Shown here in pieces: positions 1 to 8,200 of a stretch of 64,000 nt of DNA. The notes under the pieces were generated by a model. That model was not told where the DNA came from. It did no database searches and worked only from the letters and a program-made list of their open reading frames with translations. Each line of letters starts with the position of its first letter. Within the stretch, counting starts at the first letter, position 1. A program made the position numbers and the translations under genes. Source of the stretch: Nocardioides marmoribigeumensis (GTDB taxonomy: Bacteria > Actinomycetota > Actinomycetes > Propionibacteriales > Nocardioidaceae); the NCBI RefSeq assembly GCF_031458325.1, contig NZ_JAVDYG010000001.1, forward strand, positions 4,154,001 to 4,218,000, written 5' to 3'.

Positions 1-81
1 GGACGCCGGGACCGTGCGCTCCTTCTCCAGCAGCGACCCGACGACCCGCTGCTCCTCGGGTGTCAGGACCGGGAGGCTCAT
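1..81 (-). CDS. DUF480/YceH-family protein, N-terminal fragment
   Basis: The first 27 codons of a gene that continues beyond the left edge. The start is ATG at 81, 22 bp after the prcA stop. The peptide opens MSLPVLTPEEQRVVGSLLEK, the typical N-terminus of the DUF480 (YceH) family of winged-helix-like proteins of unknown role. Same strand and close spacing suggest it is the last visible gene of the prcB-prcA transcript. The family call rests on about 27 residues. Confidence 0.7.
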   Translation of the reverse strand, partial: MSLPVLTPEEQRVVGSLLEKERTVPAS

Positions 82-103
82 GACCGGCTCCGACCGCGTC
101 GGC

Positions 104-799
104 TCACGAGCCGAGGATGCCGGCCAGCTCCTCGTCGGGGAGACGCCGGAACTTGCGCTGCTGGGTGCGGGTGCGGTCGAGCACGGCGACCTCGAGGGAC
201 TCCACGGGGATCTCCCGCTCGCCCGCCTCGCTGGACCCCAGCCCCTCGACCGCCACCTTGACCGCCTCGGCCAGGGAGAGCCCCTCGCGGTAGTGGTCCT
301 TGATGTGGGTGGTGACCGCCTCGGCCGAGCCACCCATCGCGCCGTAGCCCTGCACGTCGGCGACCTGGCCGTCGTAGGTCAGCCGGAAGATCTGGTCGCC
401 TGCCGCGGTGTCCCCGACCTCGCCGACGAAGATCTCGACCTCGTAGGGCTTCTCGCCACCGGAGGAGAAGATCGAGCCCAGCGTCTGGGCGTAGGCGTTG
501 GCCAGCCCGCGACCGGTCACGTCGCTGCGGTCGTAGGAGTAGCCGCGCATGTCGGCCAGGCGCACCCCGGCGATGCGGAGGTTCTCGAACTCGTTGTAGC
601 GGCCGACCGCGGCGAAGGCGATGCGGTCGTAGATCTCGCTGATCTTGTGCAGGGCCGCCGAGGGGTTCTCCGAGACGAAGACGATGCCGTCGGAGTACTG
701 CAGGACGGCCACCGAGCGGCCCCGCGCGATGCCCTTGCGGGCGAAGTCCGCCCGGTCCTTCATCAGCTGCTCGGGCGAGACGTAGAACGGCATGCTCAT
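104..799 (-). CDS. prcA: 20S proteasome alpha subunit
   Basis: 231 residues, normal family length. Encodes the outer-ring alpha subunit of the bacterial 20S proteasome, which gates the chamber and docks the Mpa ATPase. The N-terminal [20 protein letters not shown] segment is the gate/H0 region of actinobacterial PrcA; the core [16 protein letters not shown] and the alpha-type fold follow. It starts inside the end of prcB (796-799 overlap), so translation is probably coupled, giving matched alpha and beta subunits. Nothing odd is seen in the sequence. Confidence 0.97.
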   Translation of the reverse strand: MSMPFYVSPEQLMKDRADFARKGIARGRSVAVLQYSDGIVFVSENPSAALHKISEIYDRIAFAAVGRYNEFENLRIAGVRLADMRGYSYDRSDVTGRGLANAYAQTLGSIFSSGGEKPYEVEIFVGEVGDTAAGDQIFRLTYDGQVADVQGYGAMGGSAEAVTTHIKDHYREGLSLAEAVKVAVEGLGSSEAGEREIPVESLEVAVLDRTRTQQRKFRRLPDEELAGILGS

Positions 800-1629
800 G
801 AGATCAGCCCCGCAGCCGGGCCGTCGGGTCGTTGCATGCGGCCACCGACGACGCGGTCCGCGATCGCGGCGACCTCGTCCTGGGCCATGCGGCGGTAGCC
901 GTCGGCGGTGATGACCCCGACCACCGGGAAGATGCGGCGGGTGAGGTCGGGGCCACCGGTGGCCGAGTCGTCGTCGGCGGCGTCGTAGAGCGCCTGGAGC
1001 AGCACGGTCACGCAGCCCTCGGCGTCGAGGTCGTCGCGGTAGAGCTTCTTGAGCGCGCCGCGGGCGAACAGCGAGCCGCTGCCCACCGAGTGGAACGCGG
1101 TCTCCTCGTAGCGGCCGCCGGTGACGTCGTAGCTGAAGATGCGCCCGTGGCCCAGGGCCAGGTCGAAGCCGGCGAAGAGCGGGACGACCGCGAGGCCCTG
1201 CATCGCCATCGCGAGGTTGGACCGGATCAGCGCGGAGAGCCGGTTGGACTTGCCGTCCATCGACAGCGGCGAGCCCTCGATCTTCTCGTAGTGCTCGAGC
1301 TCGGTCTGGAACAGGCGGACCATCTCGACGGCGAGGCCGGCGGTGCCGGCGATGCCGACGCAGGAGAACTCGTCGGCGGGGAAGACCTTCTCGATGTCGC
1401 GCTGGGCGATGACGTTGCCCATCGTCGCGCGGCGGTCGCCCGCCATCACGACGCCACCGTCGAAGGTGGCCGCCACGATCGTGGTCGCGTGGGGTGCCAG
1501 GTCACCGGCCCCGGCCGGCGTGCTGCGGCGCGACGGGAGGAGGTCAGGGGCCTGCTCGGCGAGGAAGTCGGCGAACGAGGACGAGCCGGGGGTGAGGTAG
1601 GACGCCGGAAGTCGTGGGGAGGAGGTCAC
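796..1629 (-). CDS. prcB: 20S proteasome beta subunit (Ntn hydrolase)
   Basis: 277 residues. Catalytic subunit that self-cleaves its propeptide to expose an N-terminal threonine nucleophile. The mature start is probably T49 within [15 protein letters not shown], after a 48-residue propeptide. [10 protein letters not shown] and the downstream GIAGTAG and LIRSNL segments match actinobacterial PrcB. Its start overlaps the pup stop by 4 nt and its stop overlaps the prcA start by 4 nt, so pup-prcB-prcA form a tightly coupled operon. Confidence 0.97.
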   Translation of the reverse strand: MTSSPRLPASYLTPGSSSFADFLAEQAPDLLPSRRSTPAGAGDLAPHATTIVAATFDGGVVMAGDRRATMGNVIAQRDIEKVFPADEFSCVGIAGTAGLAVEMVRLFQTELEHYEKIEGSPLSMDGKSNRLSALIRSNLAMAMQGLAVVPLFAGFDLALGHGRIFSYDVTGGRYEETAFHSVGSGSLFARGALKKLYRDDLDAEGCVTVLLQALYDAADDDSATGGPDLTRRIFPVVGVITADGYRRMAQDEVAAIADRVVGGRMQRPDGPAAGLIS

Positions 1630-1823
1630 TGGCCGCCCTTCTGGATGAACGACTTCACGAAGTCCTCGGCGTTGGACTCCAGCACCTCGTCGATCTCGTC
1701 GAGGATCGCGTCGATGTCCTCGTCGAGCTGTTCCTTGCGCTCGGTGACCGAGGACTCGGGGGCCTCCTGGGCCTGCTCGGCGTCCTCCGACCCCTTCTTG
1801 GGGTGGATCTGCTCCTGTGCCAT
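1626..1823 (-). CDS. pup: Prokaryotic ubiquitin-like protein Pup
   Basis: 65 residues, acidic, ending in GGQ. Family knowledge: Dop deamidates the C-terminal Gln to Glu, PafA then links it to substrate lysines, and Mpa recognises the central helical part. The C-terminal [11 protein letters not shown] is diagnostic. Because it ends in Gln, a Dop activity is needed, and dop lies 43 bp upstream. The ATG at 1823 sits 6 nt after a TAGGTT hexamer with no Shine-Dalgarno, so a leaderless start is likely. Confidence 0.97.
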   Translation of the reverse strand: MAQEQIHPKKGSEDAEQAQEAPESSVTERKEQLDEDIDAILDEIDEVLESNAEDFVKSFIQKGGQ

Positions 1824-1829
1824 GCAGCC

Positions 1830-1835
1830 AACCTA
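1830..1835 (-). promoter_or_regulatory. -10 element of pup (leaderless)
   Basis: TAGGTT on the minus strand, 6 nt upstream of the pup ATG. It lies in the 43-bp gap after dop, giving pup-prcB-prcA a promoter separate from dop. Transcription would start at or within 1-2 nt of the ATG. Confidence 0.6.
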
Positions 1836-1866
1836 GCGCTCGACACCGACAAAGGTCAGGAAGGCG

Positions 1867-3381
1867 TCAGGACGGTTGCGTCAGGGCGCGGAACAGCGCC
1901 TCGGCGGTGTCGCAACGGTCCAACAGGTCCCCCACGTGGCTGCGGCTGCCCCGCAGCGGGTCGATGGTCGGCACCCGCTGGAGCGACTCGCGCCCCGGCA
2001 GGTCGAAGATCACCGAGTCCCAGGACGCCGCGGCGATGCGGTCGGCGTACTTCTCCAGGCAGCGCCCACGGAAGTACGCGCGGGTGTCGGTCGGCGGCTG
2101 GTGCACGGCCTCGGCGACCTCGTCGTCGGTGAGCAGGCGGTCCATCTGCCCCATCGAGACCAGCTTGTTGTAGAGCCCGCGGCCGGGACGGATGTCGGAG
2201 TACTGCAGGTCGACCAGCTGCAGCTTGGCATCCGACCAGTCCAGGCCGTCCCGGTCGCGGTAGCGGTTGAGCAGCGCCAGCTTGGCGACCCAGTCGAGCT
2301 CGCGCTTGAGCGACATCGGGTCGCGCTCGAGCCGGTCGAGCACCGACTCCCAGCGGTCGAGCACGTCGACGGTCTGCTCGTCGGCGTCGGAGCCGTAGCG
2401 GTCCTCGACGTACTTGCGGGCCAGGGAGAGGTACTCCATCTGGAGCTGGACGGCCGTGATCGAGCGACCGCTGCGCATGGTGAGCAGGTGCGTGAGCGTC
2501 GGGTCGTGGCTGACCGCCCGCAGCGAGCGCACGGGCTGGTCGACAGTGAGGTCCTGTGCGATGAAGCCGTCCTCGATCATCGCCAGCACCAACGAGGTCG
2601 TGCCGACCTTGAGGTAGGTGCTGATCTCGGACAGGTTGGCGTCGCCGATGATCACGTGCAGCCGGCGCCACTTCTCAGGGTCGGCGTGCGGCTCGTCGCG
2701 GGTGTTGATGATCGGCCGCTTGAGCGTGGTCTCCAGCCCCACCTCGACCTCGAAGAAGTCGGCGCGCTGGGAGATCTGGAAGTCGTCCTCGCGACCGTCC
2801 TGGCCCTTGCCGACCCGGCCGGAGCCCGCCACGACCTGCCGGGACACGAAGAAGGGGGTCAGGTGGCGCACGATGTCGCCGAACGGGGTCGAGCGGCGCA
2901 TCAGGTAGTTCTCGTGGCAGCCGTAGGAGGCGCCCTTGTTGTCGGTGTTGTTCTTGTAGAGCTGGATCGGGGTGGACCCCGGCACCGCAGCGGCGAAGCG
3001 GCACGCGTCCTGCATGACGACCTCGCCGGCCTTGTCCCACAGCACGGCGTCGCGCGGGTTGGTCACCTCCGGCGAGGAGTACTCCGGGTGGGCGTGGTCG
3101 ACGTAGAGCCGCGCGCCGTTGGTGAGGATCACGTTGGCCAGGCCGAGGTCCTCGTCGGTGAGCTGCGAGGCGTCGGCGAGGTCGCGGGACAGGTCGAAGC
3201 CGCGGGCGTCGCGCAGCGGCGACTCCTCCTCGAAGTCCCAGCGGGCGCGGCGGGCCTTGAGCGTCGAGGAGGCATAGGCGTTGACGATCTGCGACGAGGC
3301 CACCATCGGGTTGGCCTGGGGCTGCTGGGCGACGCTGATCCCGAACTCGGTCTCGATGCCCATCACGCGTCGCACGCTCAT
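1867..3381 (-). CDS. dop: Pup deamidase/depupylase
   Basis: 504 residues, the size of the M. tuberculosis enzyme. Carboxylate-amine ligase fold; deamidates Pup Gln to Glu and removes Pup from substrates. MGIETEFGISVAQQPQANP and GARLYVDHAHPEYSSPEV fit Dop rather than PafA, whose motif is LENEYG. The ATG at 3381 is chosen because it begins MSVRRVMGIETEFG and is preceded by GAGGAGG about 10 nt upstream. The open frame continues upstream to 3603 without family resemblance. The start overlaps (ATGA) the stop of a tiny upstream ORF. No pafA is visible in the window. Confidence 0.95.
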   Translation of the reverse strand: MSVRRVMGIETEFGISVAQQPQANPMVASSQIVNAYASSTLKARRARWDFEEESPLRDARGFDLSRDLADASQLTDEDLGLANVILTNGARLYVDHAHPEYSSPEVTNPRDAVLWDKAGEVVMQDACRFAAAVPGSTPIQLYKNNTDNKGASYGCHENYLMRRSTPFGDIVRHLTPFFVSRQVVAGSGRVGKGQDGREDDFQISQRADFFEVEVGLETTLKRPIINTRDEPHADPEKWRRLHVIIGDANLSEISTYLKVGTTSLVLAMIEDGFIAQDLTVDQPVRSLRAVSHDPTLTHLLTMRSGRSITAVQLQMEYLSLARKYVEDRYGSDADEQTVDVLDRWESVLDRLERDPMSLKRELDWVAKLALLNRYRDRDGLDWSDAKLQLVDLQYSDIRPGRGLYNKLVSMGQMDRLLTDDEVAEAVHQPPTDTRAYFRGRCLEKYADRIAAASWDSVIFDLPGRESLQRVPTIDPLRGSRSHVGDLLDRCDTAEALFRALTQPS

Positions 3382-3404
3382 GCGTCCACCGCCTCCTCGC
3401 TCAT
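3378..3404 (-). CDS. Possible 8-codon leader ORF coupled to dop
   Basis: ATG at 3404 reads MSEEAVDA and stops at a TGA (3380-3378) that shares ATGA with the dop start. The ATG lies exactly 6 nt after a TAGGGT hexamer, the leaderless arrangement seen repeatedly in this window. The dop Shine-Dalgarno (GAGGAGG) falls inside these codons. If transcription starts here, ribosomes would enter at the mini-ORF and terminate-reinitiate at dop. This is inference from spacing only. Confidence 0.45.
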   Translation of the reverse strand: MSEEAVDA

Positions 3405-3410
3405 GCCTCC

Positions 3411-3416
3411 ACCCTA
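3411..3416 (-). promoter_or_regulatory. -10 element of dop transcript
   Basis: TAGGGT on the minus strand, 6 nt before the ATG at 3404 and about 30 nt before the dop ATG. It is the only convincing hexamer upstream of dop. Confidence 0.55.
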
Positions 3417-3677
3417 CGCATCGGGCACTCCGAAAAAACTTCTGCGGAACCCGCGTCACGATCCGCGAGGTGCCACGTCCCATTCCCGAGCGCGACGGAG
3501 ACCGGGACTGGGAGGCCCGGTCACCGACTCGCGGGGGGTCGGAAAGGGACGCGTGAAGCGGCCGGTGCTGGGAGGACCGGCCGCTCCGCGATGCCCTGGT
3601 CACGGGAGAGCCGCCGGAGGCGGCGGTGCCGGGTCGCGCCGCCCCCGGGGACGCCCTGCCCCTCGGGGCCCGAGGGG

Positions 3678-3683
3678 TAACGT
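3678..3683 (+). promoter_or_regulatory. -10 element of the NUDIX-YbaK gene (leaderless)
   Basis: TAACGT, 7 nt before the GTG at 3691. It immediately follows the hairpin at 3659-3677, whose right arm contains the only SD-like GAGGGG. Confidence 0.5.
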
Positions 3684-3690
3684 CCCGACC

Positions 3691-4674
3691 GTGACCTCAG
3701 CGGAACCCATCGAGCTCGTCGGCCTCGTCGACGACCAGGGCCGTCCGGCCGGCAGCGCCCCACGTGACGTCGTACGCCGTGACAACCTGCGGCACCGCTC
3801 GACCGCGGTGCTGGTGCGCCGGCCCTCCGACGGCGCGGTCTACGTGCACCTCCGCTCCCCCGGCAAGGACTGGGCCCCGTCGCACCACGACGCCGCGGCC
3901 GGCGGCGTCCTCGGCCCCGAGGAGGACCCCGCCGAGGGCGCCCGGCGGGAGCTGGCCGAGGAGCTCGGCATCGAGGACGTCGAGCTCACGCCCCTCCTCG
4001 TCGCGGCGTACGACGACGAGCAGGTCCGCACGGTCGCCCACGTCTTCGAGGTCTGGTACGACGGCCCGGTGCGGCACGCCGACGGCGAGGTCGTCTCCGG
4101 GGAGTGGAGGTCGCTGCCCGACCTGGTCGACCACCTCGCCGACCCGGGCTGGGCGTTCGTGCCCGACACCCGGGCCCTGCTCGACCGTCTGGCCGACGAC
4201 GCGACCGGTGACTGGGGCCTGCTCCGGGCCCTGCGTCACGCCCGGCGCCTCGGCCTCGACGTCGAGGTGCGTCGGCACGGCCCGGTCTCGTCGCTCGCCG
4301 AGGCGGCCGCGGCCCGCGGGGTCGACCCGGCCTCGTTGGTCAAGACGCTGGTGGTGCGGCTCTCCGACGACGACCACCGGCTGGTGCTCGTGCCGGGTGG
4401 CCGCAAGATCTCCTGGCCGCCCCTGCGGGCGCTGTGGGGGGTCAACCGCACCTCGATGCCCGACGCGGCGGCGGCGCTGGCCGTGACCGGCTACCCCCGC
4501 GGCACGATCACGCCGCTGGGCACCCGCACCGACCTCCCGGTGGTCGCCGACTCGCACGTCACCGGCACGGTCTCGATCGGCGGCGGTGCCCACGGGGTCG
4601 GTCTGACCGTCGACGCCGGGGCGCTGGTCGCGGCTCTGGGGGCGACGGTGGCCGACGTGACGGAGCCCGAGTGA
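3691..4674 (+). CDS. NUDIX hydrolase fused to YbaK/aminoacyl-tRNA deacylase-like domain
   Basis: 327 residues, two domains. Residues about 5-160 are a NUDIX domain of the Idi/YfcD-like kind, with a complete Nudix box G72-x5-E-x7-RELAEELGI ending at residue 94. Residues about 175-325 resemble YbaK/ProX editing domains (SLVKTLVV with K218, then TPLG near 275), which hydrolyse mischarged aminoacyl-tRNAs. GTG 3691 is chosen because it follows TAACGT by 7 nt and begins just before the conserved IELVGLVDD. It is followed 8 bp later by a methyltransferase gene. Substrates are unknown. Confidence 0.85.
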   Translation: MTSAEPIELVGLVDDQGRPAGSAPRDVVRRDNLRHRSTAVLVRRPSDGAVYVHLRSPGKDWAPSHHDAAAGGVLGPEEDPAEGARRELAEELGIEDVELTPLLVAAYDDEQVRTVAHVFEVWYDGPVRHADGEVVSGEWRSLPDLVDHLADPGWAFVPDTRALLDRLADDATGDWGLLRALRHARRLGLDVEVRRHGPVSSLAEAAAARGVDPASLVKTLVVRLSDDDHRLVLVPGGRKISWPPLRALWGVNRTSMPDAAAALAVTGYPRGTITPLGTRTDLPVVADSHVTGTVSIGGGAHGVGLTVDAGALVAALGATVADVTEPE

Positions 4675-4681
4675 GGCCCGA

Positions 4682-5305
4682 GTGAGCTGGTGGGAGGACC
4701 GCGTCGTCCCGCACCTGGTCGAGGCGACCTGCGGCACCGGCGCCGTCCGCTGGCACCGGCGGCCCGTCGTGGCCGGGGTCCACGGCACGGTCCTCGAGAT
4801 CGGCTTCGGGTCCGGCCTCAACGTGCCCCTCTACCCCGACGCGGTGAGGCGGGTGCACGCGGTCGAGCCCAGCGACCGGGCGTGGGCGCTCGCCGCCGAC
4901 CGGCTCGCGGCCTCGCCGGTCGAGGTGGTCCGCTCCGGTCTGGACGGACAGCGGCTCGAGGAGCCGGACGACTCCTTCGACTGCGCGCTGGTCACCTTCA
5001 GCCTGTGCACCATCCCCGACCAGCGCGCCGCGCTGGCGGAGGTACGCCGGGTGCTCGCCCCGGGCGGCACGCTCCACTTCCTCGAGCACGGCCTCTCCCC
5101 CGACCCGGGCGTGGTGCGCTGGCAGCGCCGGCTCGAACCCGTCCAGCGACGGCTCGGCGGCGGGTGCCACCTGACCCGTGACCCGGTGGCCGACCTCGAG
5201 GCGACGGGGTTCGAGGTCAGGTCCCTCCAGCAGGAGTACCTCCGCGGTCCGCGGGTCGCCCGGCCGTGGGCCCACCTCTCACGCGGCACGGCCACGGCGA
5301 CCTGA
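4682..5305 (+). CDS. Class I SAM-dependent methyltransferase (type 11)
   Basis: 207 residues. SAM-binding motif I VLEIGFGSG at residues 37-45, acidic loop AVEPSD, post-I LVTFSLCTI and LAPGGTLHFLEHG. The order resembles METTL7-like/UbiE-type small methyltransferases; the substrate is not predictable. The GTG start is 8 bp after the NUDIX-YbaK stop, so the two are probably cotranscribed. It converges on the aldo/keto reductase gene with a 1-bp gap. Confidence 0.85.
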   Translation: MSWWEDRVVPHLVEATCGTGAVRWHRRPVVAGVHGTVLEIGFGSGLNVPLYPDAVRRVHAVEPSDRAWALAADRLAASPVEVVRSGLDGQRLEEPDDSFDCALVTFSLCTIPDQRAALAEVRRVLAPGGTLHFLEHGLSPDPGVVRWQRRLEPVQRRLGGGCHLTRDPVADLEATGFEVRSLQQEYLRGPRVARPWAHLSRGTATAT

Positions 5306-5306
5306 C

Positions 5307-6335
5307 TCAGCCGCCCGTCCCGAGCCGGTCCCACACGTCGACGCCGCAGGAGCCGGCGATCATCCCCTGGGGGTAGGGCAGGACGCCGGGGGCGCTGACC
5401 TCGCCGAGCAGGCGCAGGTCGTCGGCGTCGAGCTCGAGCGAGCCGGCGTCGAGGGCCTGCGAGAGCTGGTCGAGGGTGCGGGCGCCGGCGATCACGGAGG
5501 CGACACCGGGCCGGGTGAGCAGCCAGGCCAGCGCCACCTGCGGCATCGGCCGGTCGTGCTTGTCCGCGACCTGCTCGACGGCGTCGACCACCCGCCACGT
5601 GCGGTCGGTGTTGCGCGTGTCGTAGGCCTCGACGCCCCGCCCGGGGTCCTCCCCGAGCCGCGTGGCGCCGGTGGGCCGGGTGTCGCGGGAGTACTTCCCG
5701 GTCAGCCAGCCCCCGCCCAGCGGCGACCACGGGGTGACCGCGAGGCCCTCCTCCAGGGCGCAGGGCAGGACCTCGTGCTCGATGCCGCGGTCGAGCAGGT
5801 TGTACTGCGGCTGGATCGCCGTCGGCACGACGAAGCCGCCGAGCCGGGCGGTGGCCATCAGGCGCGCCAGCTGCCACCCGGTCACGTTGGACCAGCCGAT
5901 CGAGTGGAGGCGCCCCTGGCGGGCGAAGCCGGAGAGGACGTCGAGGGTCTCCTCGACCGGGGTGACGGGGTCCCAGCCGTGGACGAGGTAGAGGTCGACC
6001 GCCTCGACGCCGAGCCGGTCGAGGGACGCCTCCAGGCTCCGCACCAGCGAGCGACGGGACGCTCCCGCGGAGCCGGGCGGCGGGGCGAAGCGGCCCTTGG
6101 TCGCCAGGACGACGTCCACGCCGGGGTTGTCGGCGAGCCAGCGCCCGACGATGCGCTCGGACTGGCCACCACCGTAGACGTCGGCGGTGTCGACCATCGT
6201 GCCGCCGGCCCCGACGAAGGCGTCGAGCTGGCGGTGGGCCTCCGGCTCGTCGGTCTCGACGCCGAAGGTCATCGTGCCCAGCGCGATCGTCGACACCGAG
6301 GGCCCACGAGCCCCCAGCGGCCTGGTCGCCAGCAT
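5307..6335 (-). CDS. Aldo/keto reductase (mpa-linked)
   Basis: 342 residues. Cytoplasmic NAD(P)H-dependent oxidoreductase of the AKR fold, with the tetrad D49, Y54 (DTADVYGGG), K80 (LATKGRF) and H119 (LVHG). The C-terminal VIAGARTLDQL forms the cofactor-phosphate loop. ATG 6335 lies 2 nt after the mpa stop, so it is translationally coupled to mpa. No link to protein degradation is known; the coupling is what is unusual. Substrate unknown. Confidence 0.9.
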   Translation of the reverse strand: MLATRPLGARGPSVSTIALGTMTFGVETDEPEAHRQLDAFVGAGGTMVDTADVYGGGQSERIVGRWLADNPGVDVVLATKGRFAPPPGSAGASRRSLVRSLEASLDRLGVEAVDLYLVHGWDPVTPVEETLDVLSGFARQGRLHSIGWSNVTGWQLARLMATARLGGFVVPTAIQPQYNLLDRGIEHEVLPCALEEGLAVTPWSPLGGGWLTGKYSRDTRPTGATRLGEDPGRGVEAYDTRNTDRTWRVVDAVEQVADKHDRPMPQVALAWLLTRPGVASVIAGARTLDQLSQALDAGSLELDADDLRLLGEVSAPGVLPYPQGMIAGSCGVDVWDRLGTGG

Positions 6336-6337
6336 GC

Positions 6338-8089
6338 TCAGAGGTACTGGCCGGTGTTGGCGACCGTGTCGATCGAGCGCCCCGGCTCGGTGCCCTGCTT
6401 GCCGGTGATGAGCGTGCGGATGAAGACGATGCGCTCGCCCTTCTTGCCGGAGATGCGCGCCCAGTCGTCGGGGTTGGTGGTGTTGGGCAGGTCCTCGTTC
6501 TCCTTGAACTCGTCGACGCAGGCCTGGAGCAGGTGGTCGACGCTGATGCCCTTCTGGTCGTGGTCGAGCAGGTCCTTGATCGCCATCTTCTTGGCGCGGT
6601 CGACGATGTTCTGGATCATCGCGCCCGAGTTGAAGTCCTTGAAGTAGAGGACCTCCTTGTCGCCGTTGGCGTAGGTGACCTCGAGGAAGCGGTTCTCCTC
6701 GGACTCGGTGTACATCCGCTCGACGACGGCCCGGATCATCCCGGCGACGCACGCGTCCTTGTCGCCGTTGAACTCCTCGAGGTCGCGGGCGTGCAGCGGG
6801 AGGTTGGCGGTGAGGTACTTGCTGAAGATGTCGCGCGCGGACTCGGCGTCGGGGCGCTCGATCTTGATCTTCACGTCGAGGCGGCCGGGCCGCAGGATCG
6901 CCGGGTCGATCATGTCCTCACGGTTGGAGGCGCCGATGACCAGGACGTTCTCCAGCGTCTCGACGCCGTCGATCTCGCTGAGCAGCTGCGGGACGATGGT
7001 GTTCTCCACGTCGGAGGAGACCCCCGAGCCGCGTGTGCGGAACAGCGAGTCCATCTCGTCGAAGAACACGATCACCGGGGTGCCGTGGCTGGCCTTCTCC
7101 CGCGCCCGCTGGAAGACCAGGCGGATGTGGCGCTCGGTCTCGCCGACGTACTTGTTGAGCAGCTCGGGGCCCTTGATGTTGAGGAAGTAGGACTTGCCCT
7201 CCTGCCCCGTCTTGGCCGCGACCTTCTTGGCCAGCGAGTTGGCCACCGCCTTGGCGATGAGCGTCTTGCCGCAGCCGGGCGGGCCGTAGAGGAGCACGCC
7301 CTTGGGCGGCTTGAGCTCGTGCTCGAGGAACAGGTCGGGGTGGAGGTAGGGCAGCTCGACGGCGTCGCGGATCGCGTCGATCTGGTTCTTGAGGCCGCCG
7401 ATCGAGTCGTAGGCGATGTCGGGCACCTCCTCCAGGACGAGCTCCTCGACCTCGCTCTTGGGGATGCGCTCGAAGACGTAGCCGGACTTGGCGTCGTGCA
7501 GCAGCAGGTCGCCGGCGCGCAGCGGCTGCTCGCGCAGGGTGTCGGCCAGCCGCACCACGCGCTCCTCGTCGGCGTTGGCGATGCACAGGGCGCGCTCGCC
7601 GTCGGCGAGCAGCTCCTTGAGCATCACGGTCTCGCCGACGGTCTCGAAATCGAGGGCGGCGACGACGTTGAGCGCCTCGTTGAGCATGACCTCCTGGCCC
7701 TTGCGGAGCTCCTCGAGCTCGACGTTGGGGCTGACGCTGACCCGCAGCTTGCGGCCGGAGGTGAACACGTCGACCGTGTCGTCCTCGTTGCGCTGGAGGA
7801 ACACCCCGAAGCCGGACGGCGGCTGCGCCAGCCGGTCGACCTCCTCCTTGAGCGTGAGGATCTGCTCCTTGGCGTCGCGCAGCGTCTGCGCCAGGCGCTC
7901 GTTCTGGGCCGTCACCCCCGCCAGCGAGCGTTGGGTCTCGGCCAGTCTCTGCTCCAGCGCGCGGGCGGACCCGGGTGCCTCGGCCAGGCGACGGCGCAGG
8001 GCGGTCACCTCACGCTCGAGGTAGGCGACCTGCGCCTCCCAGTCCTGAGGAGTCCTCGACCCACCGTCGAAACCACTGTCGGACGTCAT
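6338..8089 (-). CDS. mpa: Mycobacterial proteasome-type AAA+ ATPase (Mpa/ARC)
   Basis: 583 residues. Hexameric unfoldase that recognises Pup and feeds substrates to the 20S core. Coiled coil about residues 15-90, two OB-like interdomain repeats about 92-215, AAA+ domain from about 225 with Walker A GPPGCGKT (269-276), Walker [10 protein letters not shown] and sensor ASNRED. The C-terminus ends GQYL, whose penultimate Tyr docks into the proteasome alpha ring. A strong GGAGGTGA (8103-8096) lies 6 nt from the ATG, and TAGGTT at 8132-8127 could be the -10 of a roughly 30-nt leader. Confidence 0.97.
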   Translation of the reverse strand: MTSDSGFDGGSRTPQDWEAQVAYLEREVTALRRRLAEAPGSARALEQRLAETQRSLAGVTAQNERLAQTLRDAKEQILTLKEEVDRLAQPPSGFGVFLQRNEDDTVDVFTSGRKLRVSVSPNVELEELRKGQEVMLNEALNVVAALDFETVGETVMLKELLADGERALCIANADEERVVRLADTLREQPLRAGDLLLHDAKSGYVFERIPKSEVEELVLEEVPDIAYDSIGGLKNQIDAIRDAVELPYLHPDLFLEHELKPPKGVLLYGPPGCGKTLIAKAVANSLAKKVAAKTGQEGKSYFLNIKGPELLNKYVGETERHIRLVFQRAREKASHGTPVIVFFDEMDSLFRTRGSGVSSDVENTIVPQLLSEIDGVETLENVLVIGASNREDMIDPAILRPGRLDVKIKIERPDAESARDIFSKYLTANLPLHARDLEEFNGDKDACVAGMIRAVVERMYTESEENRFLEVTYANGDKEVLYFKDFNSGAMIQNIVDRAKKMAIKDLLDHDQKGISVDHLLQACVDEFKENEDLPNTTNPDDWARISGKKGERIVFIRTLITGKQGTEPGRSIDTVANTGQYL

Positions 8090-8126
8090 CTCACATCACC
8101 TCCAGCTGGTGTGTGCTCGTCCTTCC

Positions 8127-8132
8127 AACCTA
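8127..8132 (-). promoter_or_regulatory. Candidate -10 of mpa
   Basis: TAGGTT on the minus strand, placing the start of transcription about 30 nt before the mpa ATG. This leadered mRNA carries a good Shine-Dalgarno, in contrast to pup. Confidence 0.45.
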
Positions 8133-8186
8133 CTCGTGACGAGAAGGTGCGGCGCCACTCATTCTCCCGTGTCGGGACGAAAGGGC

Positions 8187-8192
8187 TAGAGT
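8187..8192 (+). promoter_or_regulatory. -10 element of flippase-like gene (leaderless)
   Basis: TAGAGT, 8 nt before the GTG at 8201. No Shine-Dalgarno is seen. Confidence 0.5.
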
Positions 8193-8200
8193 CCGCACTC

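Larger units (their letters stand above)
3405..3690. other. Structured dop / NUDIX divergent intergenic region
   Basis: 286 bp without a gene. It holds four successive inverted repeats. A: 3500-3506/3516-3522. B: 3557-3566/3576-3585. C: 3610-3615/3619-3624. D: 3659-3666/3670-3677. A and B both enclose a 9-nt loop ending in the same octamer, CTGGGAGG. The dop -10 lies at the left end and a TAACGT for the NUDIX gene at the right end. Whether A-D act as RNA hairpins or DNA operators cannot be told from sequence. Confidence 0.55.

Noticed and set aside
3382-3603. An upstream extension of dop adding about 74 residues
   Set aside because: The added part is basic and lacks Dop similarity; ATG 3381 gives the family length and has a Shine-Dalgarno.
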